A stretch of 64,000 nucleotides of DNA, from positions 1 to 64,000 of the forward strand of contig CALIUY010000018.1 of NCBI GenBank assembly GCA_938048455.1, in the 5' to 3' direction. Within the stretch, counting starts at the first letter, position 1. The number at the start of each line of letters is the position of its first letter. The notes beneath the pieces were generated by a model that had not been told where the DNA came from, ran no database searches, and was given only the letters and a program-made list of their open reading frames with translations. Both the position numbers and the translations under genes were made by a program. This document shows positions 1 to 9,372 of this stretch, one piece after another. This DNA comes from an uncultured Desulfobacterales bacterium. GTDB lineage: Bacteria > Desulfobacterota > Desulfobacteria > Desulfobacterales > SpSt-501.

Positions 1-1167
1 TCAGCTGCGGCCGAGGGCTGCGAGCAGGTCCATCCGTGCCGCCCGCAGCGCGGGAAGCAGACCCCCGGCGAGCCCCATGAGCAGAGCGAAACCCACGGCC
101 TGCAGGGCGATCGCCGGGCTCAGGCGGAAGCGGAAGACCACCTCGGAGAAGGTCTGGAAATTCGTCGTCGAGACGGTCACGGCCTCAAGCCCCGCCGCCA
201 GCAGCAGCCCCGCCAGTCCCCCCGCCAGTCCCAGAAAGAGCGCCTCGACGAGAAAGGCCGAAAGAATCACCCCGCGGGAAAACCCCAGCGCGCGAAGGAT
301 GCCGATCTCGGCCGTGCGGTGCGCGACCGCGGCATAGAGGGTGATCATCGCCCCGACCACGGCCCCCACCGAAAAGATTCCGGCGAGCGCACGGCCCAGA
401 ATGCGCAGAAACGTCGCCGTGGCCTCCGACTGGTCGCGGTAGTAGTCGATTTCGCGCTTCACCTCGAGGGAAAGACGCGGATCGCCCTCGAGGCGCTCCC
501 GAAGCTCCTCGAGCCGCCCCGGATCCGCAAGCCGCAGCAGCACCGACGAGTAGGCGCGGCGGCGGAACGCCTGCAGCAGGAGGTCCCGATCGGCCCAAAT
601 CTCGGAGTCGAAAGCGGTGTTTCCGGCCTCGAGCAGCCCCACGACCCGCCAGCTGCGGTTGGCGAAAGCGAGTTCCTCGTGAAGCCCCGCCCCGGCGAAA
701 CGCCGTGAAACCCCCTCGCCCACGACGATCTCGGGCAGTCCCGGCTGCGGCATCCGACCGGAGGCGAGCCGCACCTGCGGGCGGAGGAGCAGCGAGCGCT
801 CGGAGATCCCCCGCAGGGTCACGTTCGCCGTGCCCTCGGCGTGGCGTTTGGGAAGCTGAATGAGGACGACGAGCTCCCGCGCCGCAAGCGGGGCTCCGTC
901 GGGGCCCGAGGCGATCCCGGGAAGGCTCTCCACGATCGCGGCCTCGGCGGCGGCGACCGGGCTCTGGACCTCGGAGTTCGAGCCCTTGCGCAGGACGATC
1001 GCGTTCTCGGGGGAGCCGGAATCGACGAGGGCGCGTTGGATTCCTTCGGCGAGCATGAGAATCGCGGCGAAGACGAAAACGACCAGCGCCATCCCCCCGG
1101 CGGTGAGCGCGGCGGTCAACCGCCGGGCGAGAAGGTTCCGCAGGCTGTAGGCGACGATCAGGGCCAC
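1..1167 (-). CDS. MacB/FtsX-type ABC transporter permease
   Basis: Inner-membrane permease of an ABC exporter, 388 aa. The sequence shows one N-terminal membrane segment (about residues 18-42), a periplasmic region of about 200 residues rich in charged residues, and three C-terminal hydrophobic segments (about 262-285, 310-332, 355-378), the FtsX/MacB layout. The start is GTG, preceded by GAGGGGG. It is the last gene of a four-gene operon (adaptor, ATPase, permease, permease), 7 nt after the preceding permease, which suggests a heterodimeric permease. MacB-type systems act as mechanotransmitters moving lipoproteins, peptides or drugs across the envelope. The substrate here cannot be read from sequence. 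Confidence 0.88.
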   Translation of the reverse strand: MALIVAYSLRNLLARRLTAALTAGGMALVVFVFAAILMLAEGIQRALVDSGSPENAIVLRKGSNSEVQSPVAAAEAAIVESLPGIASGPDGAPLAARELVVLIQLPKRHAEGTANVTLRGISERSLLLRPQVRLASGRMPQPGLPEIVVGEGVSRRFAGAGLHEELAFANRSWRVVGLLEAGNTAFDSEIWADRDLLLQAFRRRAYSSVLLRLADPGRLEELRERLEGDPRLSLEVKREIDYYRDQSEATATFLRILGRALAGIFSVGAVVGAMITLYAAVAHRTAEIGILRALGFSRGVILSAFLVEALFLGLAGGLAGLLLAAGLEAVTVSTTNFQTFSEVVFRFRLSPAIALQAVGFALLMGLAGGLLPALRAARMDLLAALGRS

Positions 1168-1174
1168 GACCCCC

Positions 1175-2329
1175 TCACCCCACGCGTCCCAGGGCTTCGA
1201 CGATCGGCGTGGAAAGAACGGCGCGAACGGGAACCGCCGCGGCGAACGTCCCCACGGCGAGACAGGCGAGCCCGCCCAGAAGGAGCGTCTCCGGGGCGGG
1301 CGCGACCACCGGAAAGTAGGCCCCCAGCAAGCCCCGGAGGATTTCGAGCGCCGGATAGAGGGCGACGGTCCCGAGCGCCCCGCCCGCCGCGCAGAGGGTG
1401 AGCGACTCGCCCAGGATCAGGGCCGACAGGAACCCCGGCCCGAAGCCGAGCGTCTTCAGGATGGCGTATTCGCGCAGGCGCTCGCGCACCGACATGATCA
1501 TGGTGTTCGAGACCACCGCGAGCAAGATGACCACGATCACGAGCGACACCACGCGGATGGCGGCGAGGATGGCCGCGCTCATGGAGACGAAGCCCATCTG
1601 GAAGGCGCGCTCGGTCTCGGTTTGCGTCTCGGCGGGCGAGCTGCGGAAGATCGCGTCGACCGCGATGGCAGTCTCGGCAGCCTCTTCGGGCTGGCGGACC
1701 TCGATCACGAAGATCCCCACCCGGTTCGCGCGCAGCGGCATTTTCTCCTTCAGGCGCTCGTTGAGGATGTCCCAGTGGAAGAAAAACTGGTTTTCGTCGA
1801 CGCCCCGGTCGCGGCCGACGTAAATCCCGCGCACCGTGAAGGTCCAGACCCCGGGGTAGATCGTCCCCTGCAGGGGCACGGCGTCCCCGAGTTTCCAGCC
1901 GAAACGCTCGGCCAGCCCCCGGCCGATCACGCAGCCGCGGCGGTCCCGCAGAAACGCCGCGCGCTCGCCCTCGGAGAGCCGGTACTCGGGGTAGAGACCG
2001 AAGAAGCTGGAGGCTTCGACGGCGAAGTTGGCGAAGAAGTTCTTCCGCTCGCGGAAAAAACCGCCGAACCACGTCATGTGGGTGATGGCGCGCACGGCCT
2101 CGACGGTGCGAATCCGTTCGCGGTAAGCGATGGGAAGCGAAAAGGTGAGCGAAATGCCGTGGCGCACGACGAGGCGGTGGGCCGAGGCCGCGGAGACCCC
2201 GGCGTGCCAAGCTTCGAGGAGCGTGCCAAGCAACCCGAAGGCGAGAATCGCGACCCCCACGGCGATCAGCGTGAGCGCGGTCCGCAGCGGGTGCCTAGCG
2301 GCATTCCGGATCCAGAGTTTCGCGAGCAT
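1175..2329 (-). CDS. MacB/FtsX-type ABC transporter permease
   Basis: 384 aa permease with the same topology as its downstream neighbour: one N-terminal membrane segment right after the start (about residues 18-40), a long periplasmic domain, and three C-terminal segments with the FtsX-like stretch 'ERLREYAILKTLGFG' between the first two. I chose the ATG giving MLAKLW; the longer frame to 2383 would add an unlikely Arg/Pro-rich leader inside the ATPase gene. The start overlaps the end of the ATPase gene by 35 nt, indicating translational coupling. It is probably one half of a heterodimeric exporter with the 1-1167 product. Confidence 0.87.
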   Translation of the reverse strand: MLAKLWIRNAARHPLRTALTLIAVGVAILAFGLLGTLLEAWHAGVSAASAHRLVVRHGISLTFSLPIAYRERIRTVEAVRAITHMTWFGGFFRERKNFFANFAVEASSFFGLYPEYRLSEGERAAFLRDRRGCVIGRGLAERFGWKLGDAVPLQGTIYPGVWTFTVRGIYVGRDRGVDENQFFFHWDILNERLKEKMPLRANRVGIFVIEVRQPEEAAETAIAVDAIFRSSPAETQTETERAFQMGFVSMSAAILAAIRVVSLVIVVILLAVVSNTMIMSVRERLREYAILKTLGFGPGFLSALILGESLTLCAAGGALGTVALYPALEILRGLLGAYFPVVAPAPETLLLGGLACLAVGTFAAAVPVRAVLSTPIVEALGRVG

Positions 2330-3017
2330 CAATGAGGGCCCCCTTGTCGAGAACCCGCACGGTGTGCGCCCGCCGCGCCGCACGCGGGTCGTGGGTCACC
2401 AAAAGAATCGTCTTGCCCCAGCGGGCAGAGAGCCGCTCCAAAAGGTCGAGGATCTCCCCCGCCGCGACCCGGTCGAGATCGCCGGTCGGCTCGTCGGCGA
2501 CGACGAGGGGGGGATCGGTCACGAGCGCCCGCGCGATCGCCACGCGCTGCTGCTGTCCCCCGGAGAGGCGGGCCGGGGTGTGGTCCCGCCGGTCGGATAA
2601 GCCCACAAGCTCGAGGGCGACCTCGGCGTGCGCGCGGCGGCGGCGGCGGTCGAGGCCGGTCAACAAGAGCGGCAGCTCCACGTTTTCGAGCGCGGTCAGC
2701 ACGGGGATCAGGTGGTAGAACTGGAAGACGAAGCCCACGCTGCGCGCCCGCCAGGCGGTGAGCTCGGTCTCGGAGAGCGCGGTGATTTCGATTCCGCCCA
2801 CCCGGATCACGCCGGCGTCGGGTCGGTCGAGGCCCGCGATGAGATGGAGCAGCGTGCTTTTCCCCGAGCCCGAGGGACCCATCAGGGCGAAAAACTCGCC
2901 GCGGCGCACGCGAAGCGAGAGTCCCTCCAGGACGGGCAGGACCTCGTCGCCGCGGCGGAAGCTCTTGCAGACGCCCTCGAGCTCGACGAGGGAGGAGGCC
3001 TCGGGCTGGGGGCTCAT
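2295..3017 (-). CDS. ABC transporter ATP-binding protein, LolD/MacB-like
   Basis: 240 aa nucleotide-binding subunit. Walker A (GPSGSGKST) is at about residues 46-54, the signature LSGGQQQRVAIARAL in the middle of the protein, and Walker B plus the catalytic Glu in LVVADEPTGDLD, followed by the H-loop in LLVTHD. The GDLD D-loop and overall length match the LolD/FtsE/MacB ATPase class that works with FtsX-type permeases. The ATG overlaps the stop of the adaptor gene (ATGA at 3014-3017). It powers the two permeases encoded downstream. Function as an ATPase is secure; the exported substrate is unknown. Confidence 0.93.
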   Translation of the reverse strand: MSPQPEASSLVELEGVCKSFRRGDEVLPVLEGLSLRVRRGEFFALMGPSGSGKSTLLHLIAGLDRPDAGVIRVGGIEITALSETELTAWRARSVGFVFQFYHLIPVLTALENVELPLLLTGLDRRRRRAHAEVALELVGLSDRRDHTPARLSGGQQQRVAIARALVTDPPLVVADEPTGDLDRVAAGEILDLLERLSARWGKTILLVTHDPRAARRAHTVRVLDKGALIDARETLDPECR

Positions 3018-4234
3018 GGGGCGGAAAGGGTGACCCGCGCGCCGTCGGTCAGGCGCGTCGCCGGGGAGAGGACCACCCGGGTTCCGAGGGAAGGGCCTTC
3101 GAGGAGCTCGATCCAGTCCCCGAACCGCTTCCCCGTCCGCACGGGAACCTCGCGCGCGCGGTTTTCCTCCACAAGGAACAGGAGCTCCCGACCGTCGCGC
3201 GCGACCACCGCCGCGGCGGGCACGGCCGCCGCGGCGATCCGCTCCTCCGGGGTCGGCTCGCGCGCGAAGAAGGCGACGCGCGCGCTCATCTCCGGCAGCA
3301 CCCGCTCGTCGCGCACGAGAAAGTCGACCTTCACCGTCACCGCCGCCTTGCTGCGGTCGGCCGTGGGCAGAATGCGATGCACGCGTCCGGGAAAGCGCGT
3401 CTCGGGGTAGGCATCCAGCCGGATCTCGCAGGCCTGGCCTTCCCGCACGCGGGCAATCTGGGATTCGGAGACGTCGGCCTCGACCCGCAGCGCCTCGAGG
3501 TCGGCGATCGTCACCACGGCCGCCTTGGCATCGGCGGTGGCGGCGAGTGGAGTGAGGATATCGCCCACCTCGGCGTTCTTGGTGAGAACGACGGCGTCGA
3601 AGGGGGCGCGGATGACGGTGTCCTCGAGCACGATCTCCGCTTCCCGCAGGGCGGCCCGGGCGGCGAGGATCATGGCCGAGGAGGCTTCGACGGCGGCGGA
3701 AAGGGAGCGGAAGCGCGCCTCGGCCTGATCGAGCATCGCCGGTGCGATCGTCCCCCGCAGGGCGAGCTCCCGCTTGCGTTTGTAGTCGCGCTCGGCCTCG
3801 GCGACCTCGGCCAGAAGCTGATCCCGGCGGCGCCCCTCGGCCTCGAGCTGACGCCGCGCCCGCTCGCAGGCGGCCTCGGCCTCCCGACGGTCGATCCGGG
3901 CGATCACCTCGCCGCGGCGAAGCCGGCTTCCCTCCTCCACGGCAAGTTCGACGAGCCTTCCGGTCAGCCGCGAGGCGACGGCGGACTTGCGGTCGGCGAC
4001 GACATAGCCGCTGGCGCTGAGCAGGGTAAGGGTCTGCGAGGGGAAGACCTCCTGGACGAGGCTCGTGCGGACCGCAACCGCGGGACGGAGGATTCCGATC
4101 TGGTAGAGCCCCGCTCCCAGAACACAGAGAAGCGCAAGCCCCGCCCAGGCGATTCCGCTTCGCCTTGGCCGTCGCCGCCCTTCCCCCGCCCCGGGCGAGG
4201 GGAGGCGCAGCGTCTCAAGCTTGTCCTCGGGCAC
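3014..4234 (-). CDS. Periplasmic adaptor (membrane fusion protein) of the MacAB-like exporter
   Basis: About 406 aa HlyD/MacA-family adaptor. There is a short cytoplasmic N-terminus, one membrane anchor (about residues 23-42), then a barrel-sandwich half motif, a long alpha-helical hairpin rich in Ala, Arg and Glu (about 115-190), the second half motif (IRAPFDAVVLTKNAEVGDILTP), and beta-barrel and membrane-proximal domains. The open frame extends upstream to 4705, but that part lacks adaptor character. I chose GTG at 4234, with GGAGGAGGG 11 nt upstream; the exact start is uncertain. First gene of the MacAB-like operon, it likely bridges the inner-membrane permeases to an outer-membrane channel, which is not encoded nearby. 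Confidence 0.86.
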   Translation of the reverse strand: MPEDKLETLRLPSPGAGEGRRRPRRSGIAWAGLALLCVLGAGLYQIGILRPAVAVRTSLVQEVFPSQTLTLLSASGYVVADRKSAVASRLTGRLVELAVEEGSRLRRGEVIARIDRREAEAACERARRQLEAEGRRRDQLLAEVAEAERDYKRKRELALRGTIAPAMLDQAEARFRSLSAAVEASSAMILAARAALREAEIVLEDTVIRAPFDAVVLTKNAEVGDILTPLAATADAKAAVVTIADLEALRVEADVSESQIARVREGQACEIRLDAYPETRFPGRVHRILPTADRSKAAVTVKVDFLVRDERVLPEMSARVAFFAREPTPEERIAAAAVPAAAVVARDGRELLFLVEENRAREVPVRTGKRFGDWIELLEGPSLGTRVVLSPATRLTDGARVTLSAP

Positions 4235-4326
4235 GGGTGTCTGTCCCTCCTCCGAAACGACAACCGGGACCCGCGGCCCCGGAGACAAGGTTCTAACACG
4301 AATCCCGGATCGATTCCAAGGCGGTC

Positions 4327-5451
4327 TCAGCCCGGACGCTTGCGGAATTTCAGCAACGCCGCGCCGAAGACGATCGCGCCGATGCCGGCGAGGGCGAGGC
4401 AGGAGGGCCACAAAACCGTCGGGCCGACCCCTTTGAGAAAAACGCCACGGACGATGACCAGGAAATGGGCGAGCGGATTCAGCCGGGCCGCCGCCCGGAC
4501 CAGCAGCGGCATGCGCTCGATGGGAAAGACGAAACCGCTCAACAGAAAAAAGGGCACAAGGAACAGAAAGGTCGTCAGCACCGCCTGCTGTTGGGTGCGG
4601 GAGACGGTGGAGATCCACAGCCCCACCCCGAGGGTGCAGACGAGAAAGAGGCCGGAGGCGGCAAAGAGGAAGACGGCGCTGCCCGCGAGCGGCACCTCGA
4701 ACCACGCCCGCGCGAAGCCGATCACGAGCACCATCTGCCCCTGGGCGACGAGAAAGAAGGGGATCGTCTTGCCGAGCAGAAATTCAACCGGGCGCAGCGG
4801 GGTCACGATCAACTGCTCCATCGTGCCCGCCTCCTTTTCGCGCACGATCGCCAGCGAGGTGAAGAGCAGCGAAAGCAGCATGACGAGGAAGGCGACGATG
4901 CCGGGGACGAAGTAAGGGCGACTCTCCAGATTGGGATTGTACCAAGTGCGGATGCGGCCCTCGATGCCCCCGCCGGCCGGTGAACGCGGTTCGGACCCGA
5001 GGGACAAGAGCCGGCGATTCCAGTCCTCGATCACGGCCTGGGCGGCGGCCGCCCGCTGGGAGGTCAAGTGGCTGAGCGAGCCGTCGAAGAGGAGCTGGAC
5101 TTCGGCCGGCCGGCGGGCCGTCAGGCGGACGGCGAAATCCGAAGCGATGTGGATCCCGAGGTCCACCCGCCGTTGCAGCAGGTCCTCCTCGAGGCTCCGG
5201 GCATCGGCGGCGGAAGCCTGCAGCCGGAAAGCGGGGGAGGCCGCAAAGGCTTCGATCAGGCTCCGGCTGAGCGGCGTGCGCGATTCATCCACCACCGCCA
5301 AGCGCGTCTCGCGGACATCGGTCGTCACGACGTAGCCGAAGAGAATAAGCTGCAGAAGCGGGGCCACGATCAAGAGCGGACGGTTCCGTCGGTCGCGGAA
5401 GAGCTGGAGGAACTCCTTGCGCACCAGCTCCCGTACACAGCGCCCGTTCAT
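4327..5451 (-). CDS. ABC-2 type permease, YbhR-like
   Basis: 374 aa ABC-2 family membrane subunit. It begins with a basic cytoplasmic helix (RELVRKEFLQLFRDRRNRP), then a membrane segment (about 26-44), a large periplasmic domain of about 140 residues, and a bundle of five membrane helices in the C-terminal half, including the typical VREKEAGTMEQL motif that precedes the second transmembrane helix. This is the YbhR/YbhS/YhhJ arrangement. The start lies 1 nt from the stop of the other permease. In E. coli YbhFSR exports cations and drugs; here the substrate is unknown. It is the final gene of a five-gene operon on the minus strand. Confidence 0.9.
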   Translation of the reverse strand: MNGRCVRELVRKEFLQLFRDRRNRPLLIVAPLLQLILFGYVVTTDVRETRLAVVDESRTPLSRSLIEAFAASPAFRLQASAADARSLEEDLLQRRVDLGIHIASDFAVRLTARRPAEVQLLFDGSLSHLTSQRAAAAQAVIEDWNRRLLSLGSEPRSPAGGGIEGRIRTWYNPNLESRPYFVPGIVAFLVMLLSLLFTSLAIVREKEAGTMEQLIVTPLRPVEFLLGKTIPFFLVAQGQMVLVIGFARAWFEVPLAGSAVFLFAASGLFLVCTLGVGLWISTVSRTQQQAVLTTFLFLVPFFLLSGFVFPIERMPLLVRAAARLNPLAHFLVIVRGVFLKGVGPTVLWPSCLALAGIGAIVFGAALLKFRKRPG

Positions 5452-5452
5452 C

Positions 5453-6571
5453 TCAAAAGCCCTCCCGCCGGACGGCCCATACGCAGCCGGCCGCCAGGGC
5501 GACCGCCATTCCGAAGAGGACCAGAAAGCTCGGCCACAGCCCGGAGGCCGGGATTCCGCGGAGATAGAAGCCGTTCAGCAGATCGATGAAATAGGTCGCC
5601 GGCACGAGGGCCGAGAGCGCCTGCAGGGCGGAGGGCATGTTCTGGCGCGGAAAGACGAAGTCCGACAACAGGAGCGAGGGCAGATAGGTTGCCAGGATGG
5701 CGAGCTGCGTGGCGACGAGCTGCGAGCCGGCGAGCGCGGAGAGCAGCAGCCCCGTACCGACGGCCACCAGGATGTAGAGAAACGAAGCGAGCAAAAAGCC
5801 CGCGATCCCGGCGCGGGGGGCGATGCCGAAGACCCCCCAGGCCAGGACGGCCGCGGCGAGGACATCGATCCAGGCGACCGCCACGTACGGCAGGGCCTTG
5901 CCCGCGGTCAGCTCGCCTGCCGTGAGCGGCAGCATCCTGAGCGTCTCGAGCGTTCCGCTCTCCGCCTCGCGGGCGATGGCGGTGGAGGCGAGCAGGGCGC
6001 CGGCGATCATCAGGATCACGGCCAGGATACCGGGCACGATGAAGGTGCGGCTTTCGAGATTCTCGTTGAACCAGATCCGGATCCGGGCTTCCACGGCGGG
6101 CGGGACTCCGGCGTGCCGTCCTCCCCTCCGCTCGGCGTTCAGCCGCTCGATGAGCGCTGCGGCGAAGGCGCGCGCCTGGGAGCCGGTGTTGGGGTCGCTG
6201 CCGTCGATGAGCACCTGAAGGGGCGCCGGCCGGCCGGCCCGGAGCGCGGCACCCCACCCGGCGGGAACCACCCAGCCCACACTCACCCGCCCGGCGTCGA
6301 TCGCCCGGGAGAGCGCGGTGTCGGTTTCGAGCTCGGCGCGCACGGCAAACGCCCGCGAGGCGTCGATCCGGCGGATGAGGTCGCGGCTCTCCGGGCTGCA
6401 GTCCCGATCGACGACCGCGGCGGCGAGCTCCTCGACATCCAGGCTGAGCGCGTAGCCGAAGAGGAGCACGAGCAAAAGCGGAATGAGAAAAGCGAGCGCC
6501 AGGCTGCGCGGATCCCGCAGGAGATGGATCATCTCTTTGCGGGCGACGGCGCGGATGCATCGGGCCCTCAT
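5453..6571 (-). CDS. ABC-2 type permease, YbhS-like
   Basis: 372 aa paralogue of the next gene: basic N-terminal helix (RKEMIHLLRDPRSL), first membrane segment (about 28-45), a periplasmic domain of about 140 residues, and a C-terminal helix bundle with AREAESGTLETL before the second transmembrane helix. The ATG overlaps the TGA of the upstream ATPase gene (6568-6571) and the stop is one base from the next permease. The two permeases probably form the heterodimeric channel of a YbhGFSR-like exporter. Confidence 0.9.
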   Translation of the reverse strand: MRARCIRAVARKEMIHLLRDPRSLALAFLIPLLLVLLFGYALSLDVEELAAAVVDRDCSPESRDLIRRIDASRAFAVRAELETDTALSRAIDAGRVSVGWVVPAGWGAALRAGRPAPLQVLIDGSDPNTGSQARAFAAALIERLNAERRGGRHAGVPPAVEARIRIWFNENLESRTFIVPGILAVILMIAGALLASTAIAREAESGTLETLRMLPLTAGELTAGKALPYVAVAWIDVLAAAVLAWGVFGIAPRAGIAGFLLASFLYILVAVGTGLLLSALAGSQLVATQLAILATYLPSLLLSDFVFPRQNMPSALQALSALVPATYFIDLLNGFYLRGIPASGLWPSFLVLFGMAVALAAGCVWAVRREGF

Positions 6572-7311
6572 GCCGCCCTCCCACGCAGGAGGATCGCGAA
6601 GGCGTCCTCGAGACCGGCTTCAGGCCGCTCCGGCAGCACCTCCGCCACGAGCCGCCGCGGCGGACCGCAGGCGACGATGCGCCCCTCGTGCATCAGGGCC
6701 ACCCGGCCGCACCGGTCCGCCTCCTCGAGATGGTGGGTGCTGACGAAGGCGCTGATCCCCTGCCGGGTGAGACCGCCGATAAATTCCCAAAAGGCTCTGC
6801 GGGCCAGGGGATCGACGCCCGATGTCGGCTCGTCGAGAAACAACAGCCGCGGCCGGTGGAGCAGGGCGCAGGCGAGCGCCAGGCGCTGGCGCGCCCCGGG
6901 CGGAAGCCCGCGCACGATCCGGTGCAGATCGGGACGGAGGCCCACGCTCGCCACGGCTTCTTCGATCCGCTCGGCCCAAAGCGACGGGGCGACGCGGTAG
7001 ATGCCCAAAAAGAGGCGCAGGTTTTCATAGGGCGTGAGATCGTCATACAGCGAAAACTGCTGGGACAGGTAGCCGATCCGCCGCTTGATGCGCTCGGCGT
7101 CCCGGAACAGGTCGAGACCGGCGACGCGCCCGCAGCCCCCGCTCGGCTTCAGGATCCCGCAGAGCATGCGGATCGTCGTCGATTTGCCGGCGCCGTTGGG
7201 CCCGAGAAACCCGAAGATCTCCCCTTCCTGGACGGTGAGGTCGATCCCGTCCACGGCCGTGAACCGTCCGAAGCGCTTGGAAAGGCCCCTCACGGCCACC
7301 GCCTCAGCCAC
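6568..7311 (-). CDS. ABC transporter ATPase, second half of a split YbhF
   Basis: 247 aa ATPase. Walker A GPNGAGKSTT lies around residue 41, then a Q-loop, a degenerate signature region (VRGLPPGARQRLALACALL instead of LSGGQ), and Walker B LLFLDEPTSGVD. The frame runs open to 7689 but the extra N-terminus is out-of-frame sequence of the previous ATPase. The GTG at 7311 overlaps that gene's stop (GTGGCTGA). E. coli YbhF carries two ATPase domains in one chain; here they are two overlapping genes. The signature loop PPGAR for LSGGQ is a real departure and suggests that this half is the less active site of an asymmetric pair. Confidence 0.88.
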   Translation of the reverse strand: MAEAVAVRGLSKRFGRFTAVDGIDLTVQEGEIFGFLGPNGAGKSTTIRMLCGILKPSGGCGRVAGLDLFRDAERIKRRIGYLSQQFSLYDDLTPYENLRLFLGIYRVAPSLWAERIEEAVASVGLRPDLHRIVRGLPPGARQRLALACALLHRPRLLFLDEPTSGVDPLARRAFWEFIGGLTRQGISAFVSTHHLEEADRCGRVALMHEGRIVACGPPRRLVAEVLPERPEAGLEDAFAILLRGRAA

Positions 7312-8092
7312 GATCGGACCCCTCCGGCGTCGCCTCAAGCTCGCGGATGCGCCGCAGCACCGCCTCCTCCAGGTTCGGGGCGTCGGCTTGCACCTGCCGG
7401 GGACTTCCCTCGGCCAGAAGCCGGCCGCCGTGGAGCAGCAGCAAGCGGTCCGCGGATTCCGCCTCCGCCAGGCGCGAGGTGCTGAAGAGGATCGTGCAAC
7501 CCCGCCGTCTGAGGGCATCGAACATGTCCCCGAGTTCCCGCCGCGCGAGCGGATCGAGCCCGTGGGTCGGCTCGTCGAGCAGCAGGATTTCGGGATCGTG
7601 GAGCAGCGCACAGGCGAGCGCCAACTTCTGGCGCATGCCCCCCGAAAGATCCCGCGCGCGACGCCTGCCGAAGGCCTCGAGTCCCGCAAAGCGGAGCAAG
7701 CGCGAACGCAAGGCCGCCGCGGATCCGGGGTCGATTCCGAAGACGCCGCCGAGAAATTCGAAATGCTCCTCGACGGTCAGGTCGGGGTAGAGTCCGAAAC
7801 GCTGGGGAACATAGCCCAAGCGCCGCCGGAGCCCAAAGCGGCCCGCGACGGGCCCCTCCCCGAAGAGGCGGATCTCCCCGCCCTCGGGAGCGATGAGTCC
7901 GGCGATCAGGCGCAGCAGCGTCGTCTTGCCCGCCCCGTCGGGGCCGATCAGGGCCGCAATGCAGGCGGCGGGAAGCCGGAAGGAGACGCCGCAGACGGCC
8001 GCCCGGCCCGGAAAGGTTCGCCGAAGGTTGCAGACTTCGACTCGGGCGGCGGAGGTTCGCGACGGCGGGGCAGGATTATCGGAACCGAGCAT
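7304..8092 (-). CDS. ABC transporter ATPase, first half of a split YbhF
   Basis: 262 aa ATPase with Walker A GPDGAGKTTLLRL (about residues 49-61), a full signature motif (LSGGMRQKLALACALL), Walker B ILLLDEPTHGLDP and a serine (FSTSRLAEAE) where the H-loop His is often found. The start overlaps the end of the adaptor gene by 17 nt, and the stop overlaps the next ATPase by 8 nt, so all five genes are translationally coupled. It pairs with the 6568-7311 product to drive the two ABC-2 permeases. Confidence 0.9.
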   Translation of the reverse strand: MLGSDNPAPPSRTSAARVEVCNLRRTFPGRAAVCGVSFRLPAACIAALIGPDGAGKTTLLRLIAGLIAPEGGEIRLFGEGPVAGRFGLRRRLGYVPQRFGLYPDLTVEEHFEFLGGVFGIDPGSAAALRSRLLRFAGLEAFGRRRARDLSGGMRQKLALACALLHDPEILLLDEPTHGLDPLARRELGDMFDALRRRGCTILFSTSRLAEAESADRLLLLHGGRLLAEGSPRQVQADAPNLEEAVLRRIRELEATPEGSDRG

Positions 8093-9242
8093 CGGCGGGC
8101 ATTCCCGGTTTAAGCTCGTGATCGGGGTTTTCGACGGCGACCTTCACGAGGTGGACAAGCTTCACCCGCTCTTGCGGTGTCTGGATGATCTTGGGAGTGA
8201 ACTCGGCCCGCGGGGAAATGGAGGCGACCCGGCCGCGGTAGATCTTGCCCGGGAAGGTGTCGATCGTGACCGCGACCTCCTGTCCCGGACGGACGGCGCC
8301 GATCGCGGCGACGTCGAGAAAGAGGCGCAATTCGACTCGCGAGAGGTCGGCCAAGGCGAAGACCTCCCGGCCCGGGGCCACCACCTCGCCCGGCTCGAGG
8401 CTGCGATGCAGGACGGTCCCGGCGAAGGGGGCCTGGAGCACGCGGTGAGCGAAGCGCACCTCGGCCAGCCGCAAGGCCGCCCGTGCGGCTTCCACCCGGG
8501 CTTCGGCCGCACGCACTTCCTGCTCCAGGGCCGCAAGGCGGCCGAGGTTGCTTTCCGCAAGCGCCAGCACGGCGCGCCCTTCGGCGAGCCGCGCCCGCGC
8601 CGTCTCGATCTCCTCGGGCCGAAAGCCTTCCCGCGCGAGGCGCAAGGCCTCGACGGCGCGCCCGTGTTCGTAAAGAGCGGTTTCGAAGGCCGTGCGGGCC
8701 GCGTCGTAGGCCTGGGCGGCGACCACCCCGCGACGGAACAGCGCCTCGGCGCGCTCGAAGTCGCGGCGTGCGTTCTCCCACACCGCTCGCGCCGCCTCGG
8801 CGGCCAGCCGCGCCCGTTCCACCTCTTGGGCGCGCAACCCCGATTCGGCCTCGGCCGCCCGGGCCGACAACGCGCGAAGCGCGGCCGCGGCGCGCTCGAC
8901 CTCGGCGGGGAGCACCCGGCGATTCACCGCAAGCAGGAGCTCGAGCTGCCGCCGTTGCTCCTCGGCGCGCCGCACTTCGGCCTCGGCCTGGTCGCGCTGG
9001 GCGGCGACTTCCCTTCCGTCCAGCTCCGCGAGCACCGCCCCCGCCTCCACGCGGGCGCCTTCCTCGGCCGAAACCCGTTCCACCCGGCCGCCGATCTGGA
9101 AGGCCAGGTAGGCGACCGTGGCCTCGATCGTCCCGGAAACGATCCGCTCCGCCGGCGGGCGGGGAGAAAACCCCCCGACCAGAACGACAGCGACCAAGAC
9201 GACGGCCGCGGCGGCGGCCCAAACGATCCGCATCCGGGTCAT
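8076..9242 (-). CDS. HlyD-family adaptor, YbhG-like
   Basis: 388 aa membrane fusion protein. An N-terminal membrane anchor (residues about 6-25) is followed by the first lipoyl half motif (VERVSAEEGARVEAGAVLAEL), a very long Ala/Arg/Glu-rich coiled-coil hairpin (about 75-215), the second half motif (LQAPFAGTVLHRSLEPGEVVAPG) and a beta-barrel. It resembles YbhG, the adaptor of the E. coli YbhFSR exporter. It is the first gene of the operon adaptor-ATPase-ATPase-permease-permease. An in-frame ATG at 9233 is an alternative start. Confidence 0.88.
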   Translation of the reverse strand: MTRMRIVWAAAAAVVLVAVVLVGGFSPRPPAERIVSGTIEATVAYLAFQIGGRVERVSAEEGARVEAGAVLAELDGREVAAQRDQAEAEVRRAEEQRRQLELLLAVNRRVLPAEVERAAAALRALSARAAEAESGLRAQEVERARLAAEAARAVWENARRDFERAEALFRRGVVAAQAYDAARTAFETALYEHGRAVEALRLAREGFRPEEIETARARLAEGRAVLALAESNLGRLAALEQEVRAAEARVEAARAALRLAEVRFAHRVLQAPFAGTVLHRSLEPGEVVAPGREVFALADLSRVELRLFLDVAAIGAVRPGQEVAVTIDTFPGKIYRGRVASISPRAEFTPKIIQTPQERVKLVHLVKVAVENPDHELKPGMPADARFR

Positions 9243-9372
9243 GAACGCCCTCCGGCTCCTCGAGAGGATCTACCCCCGAAGCCGGGCAAAGGCAAGACGC
9301 CGGCTTGAGGGCGAAGGCATCGTTCTGATACAGTCGCCGCCGACCCTTGTCCGATTCGGAGGCGGCCCCACG

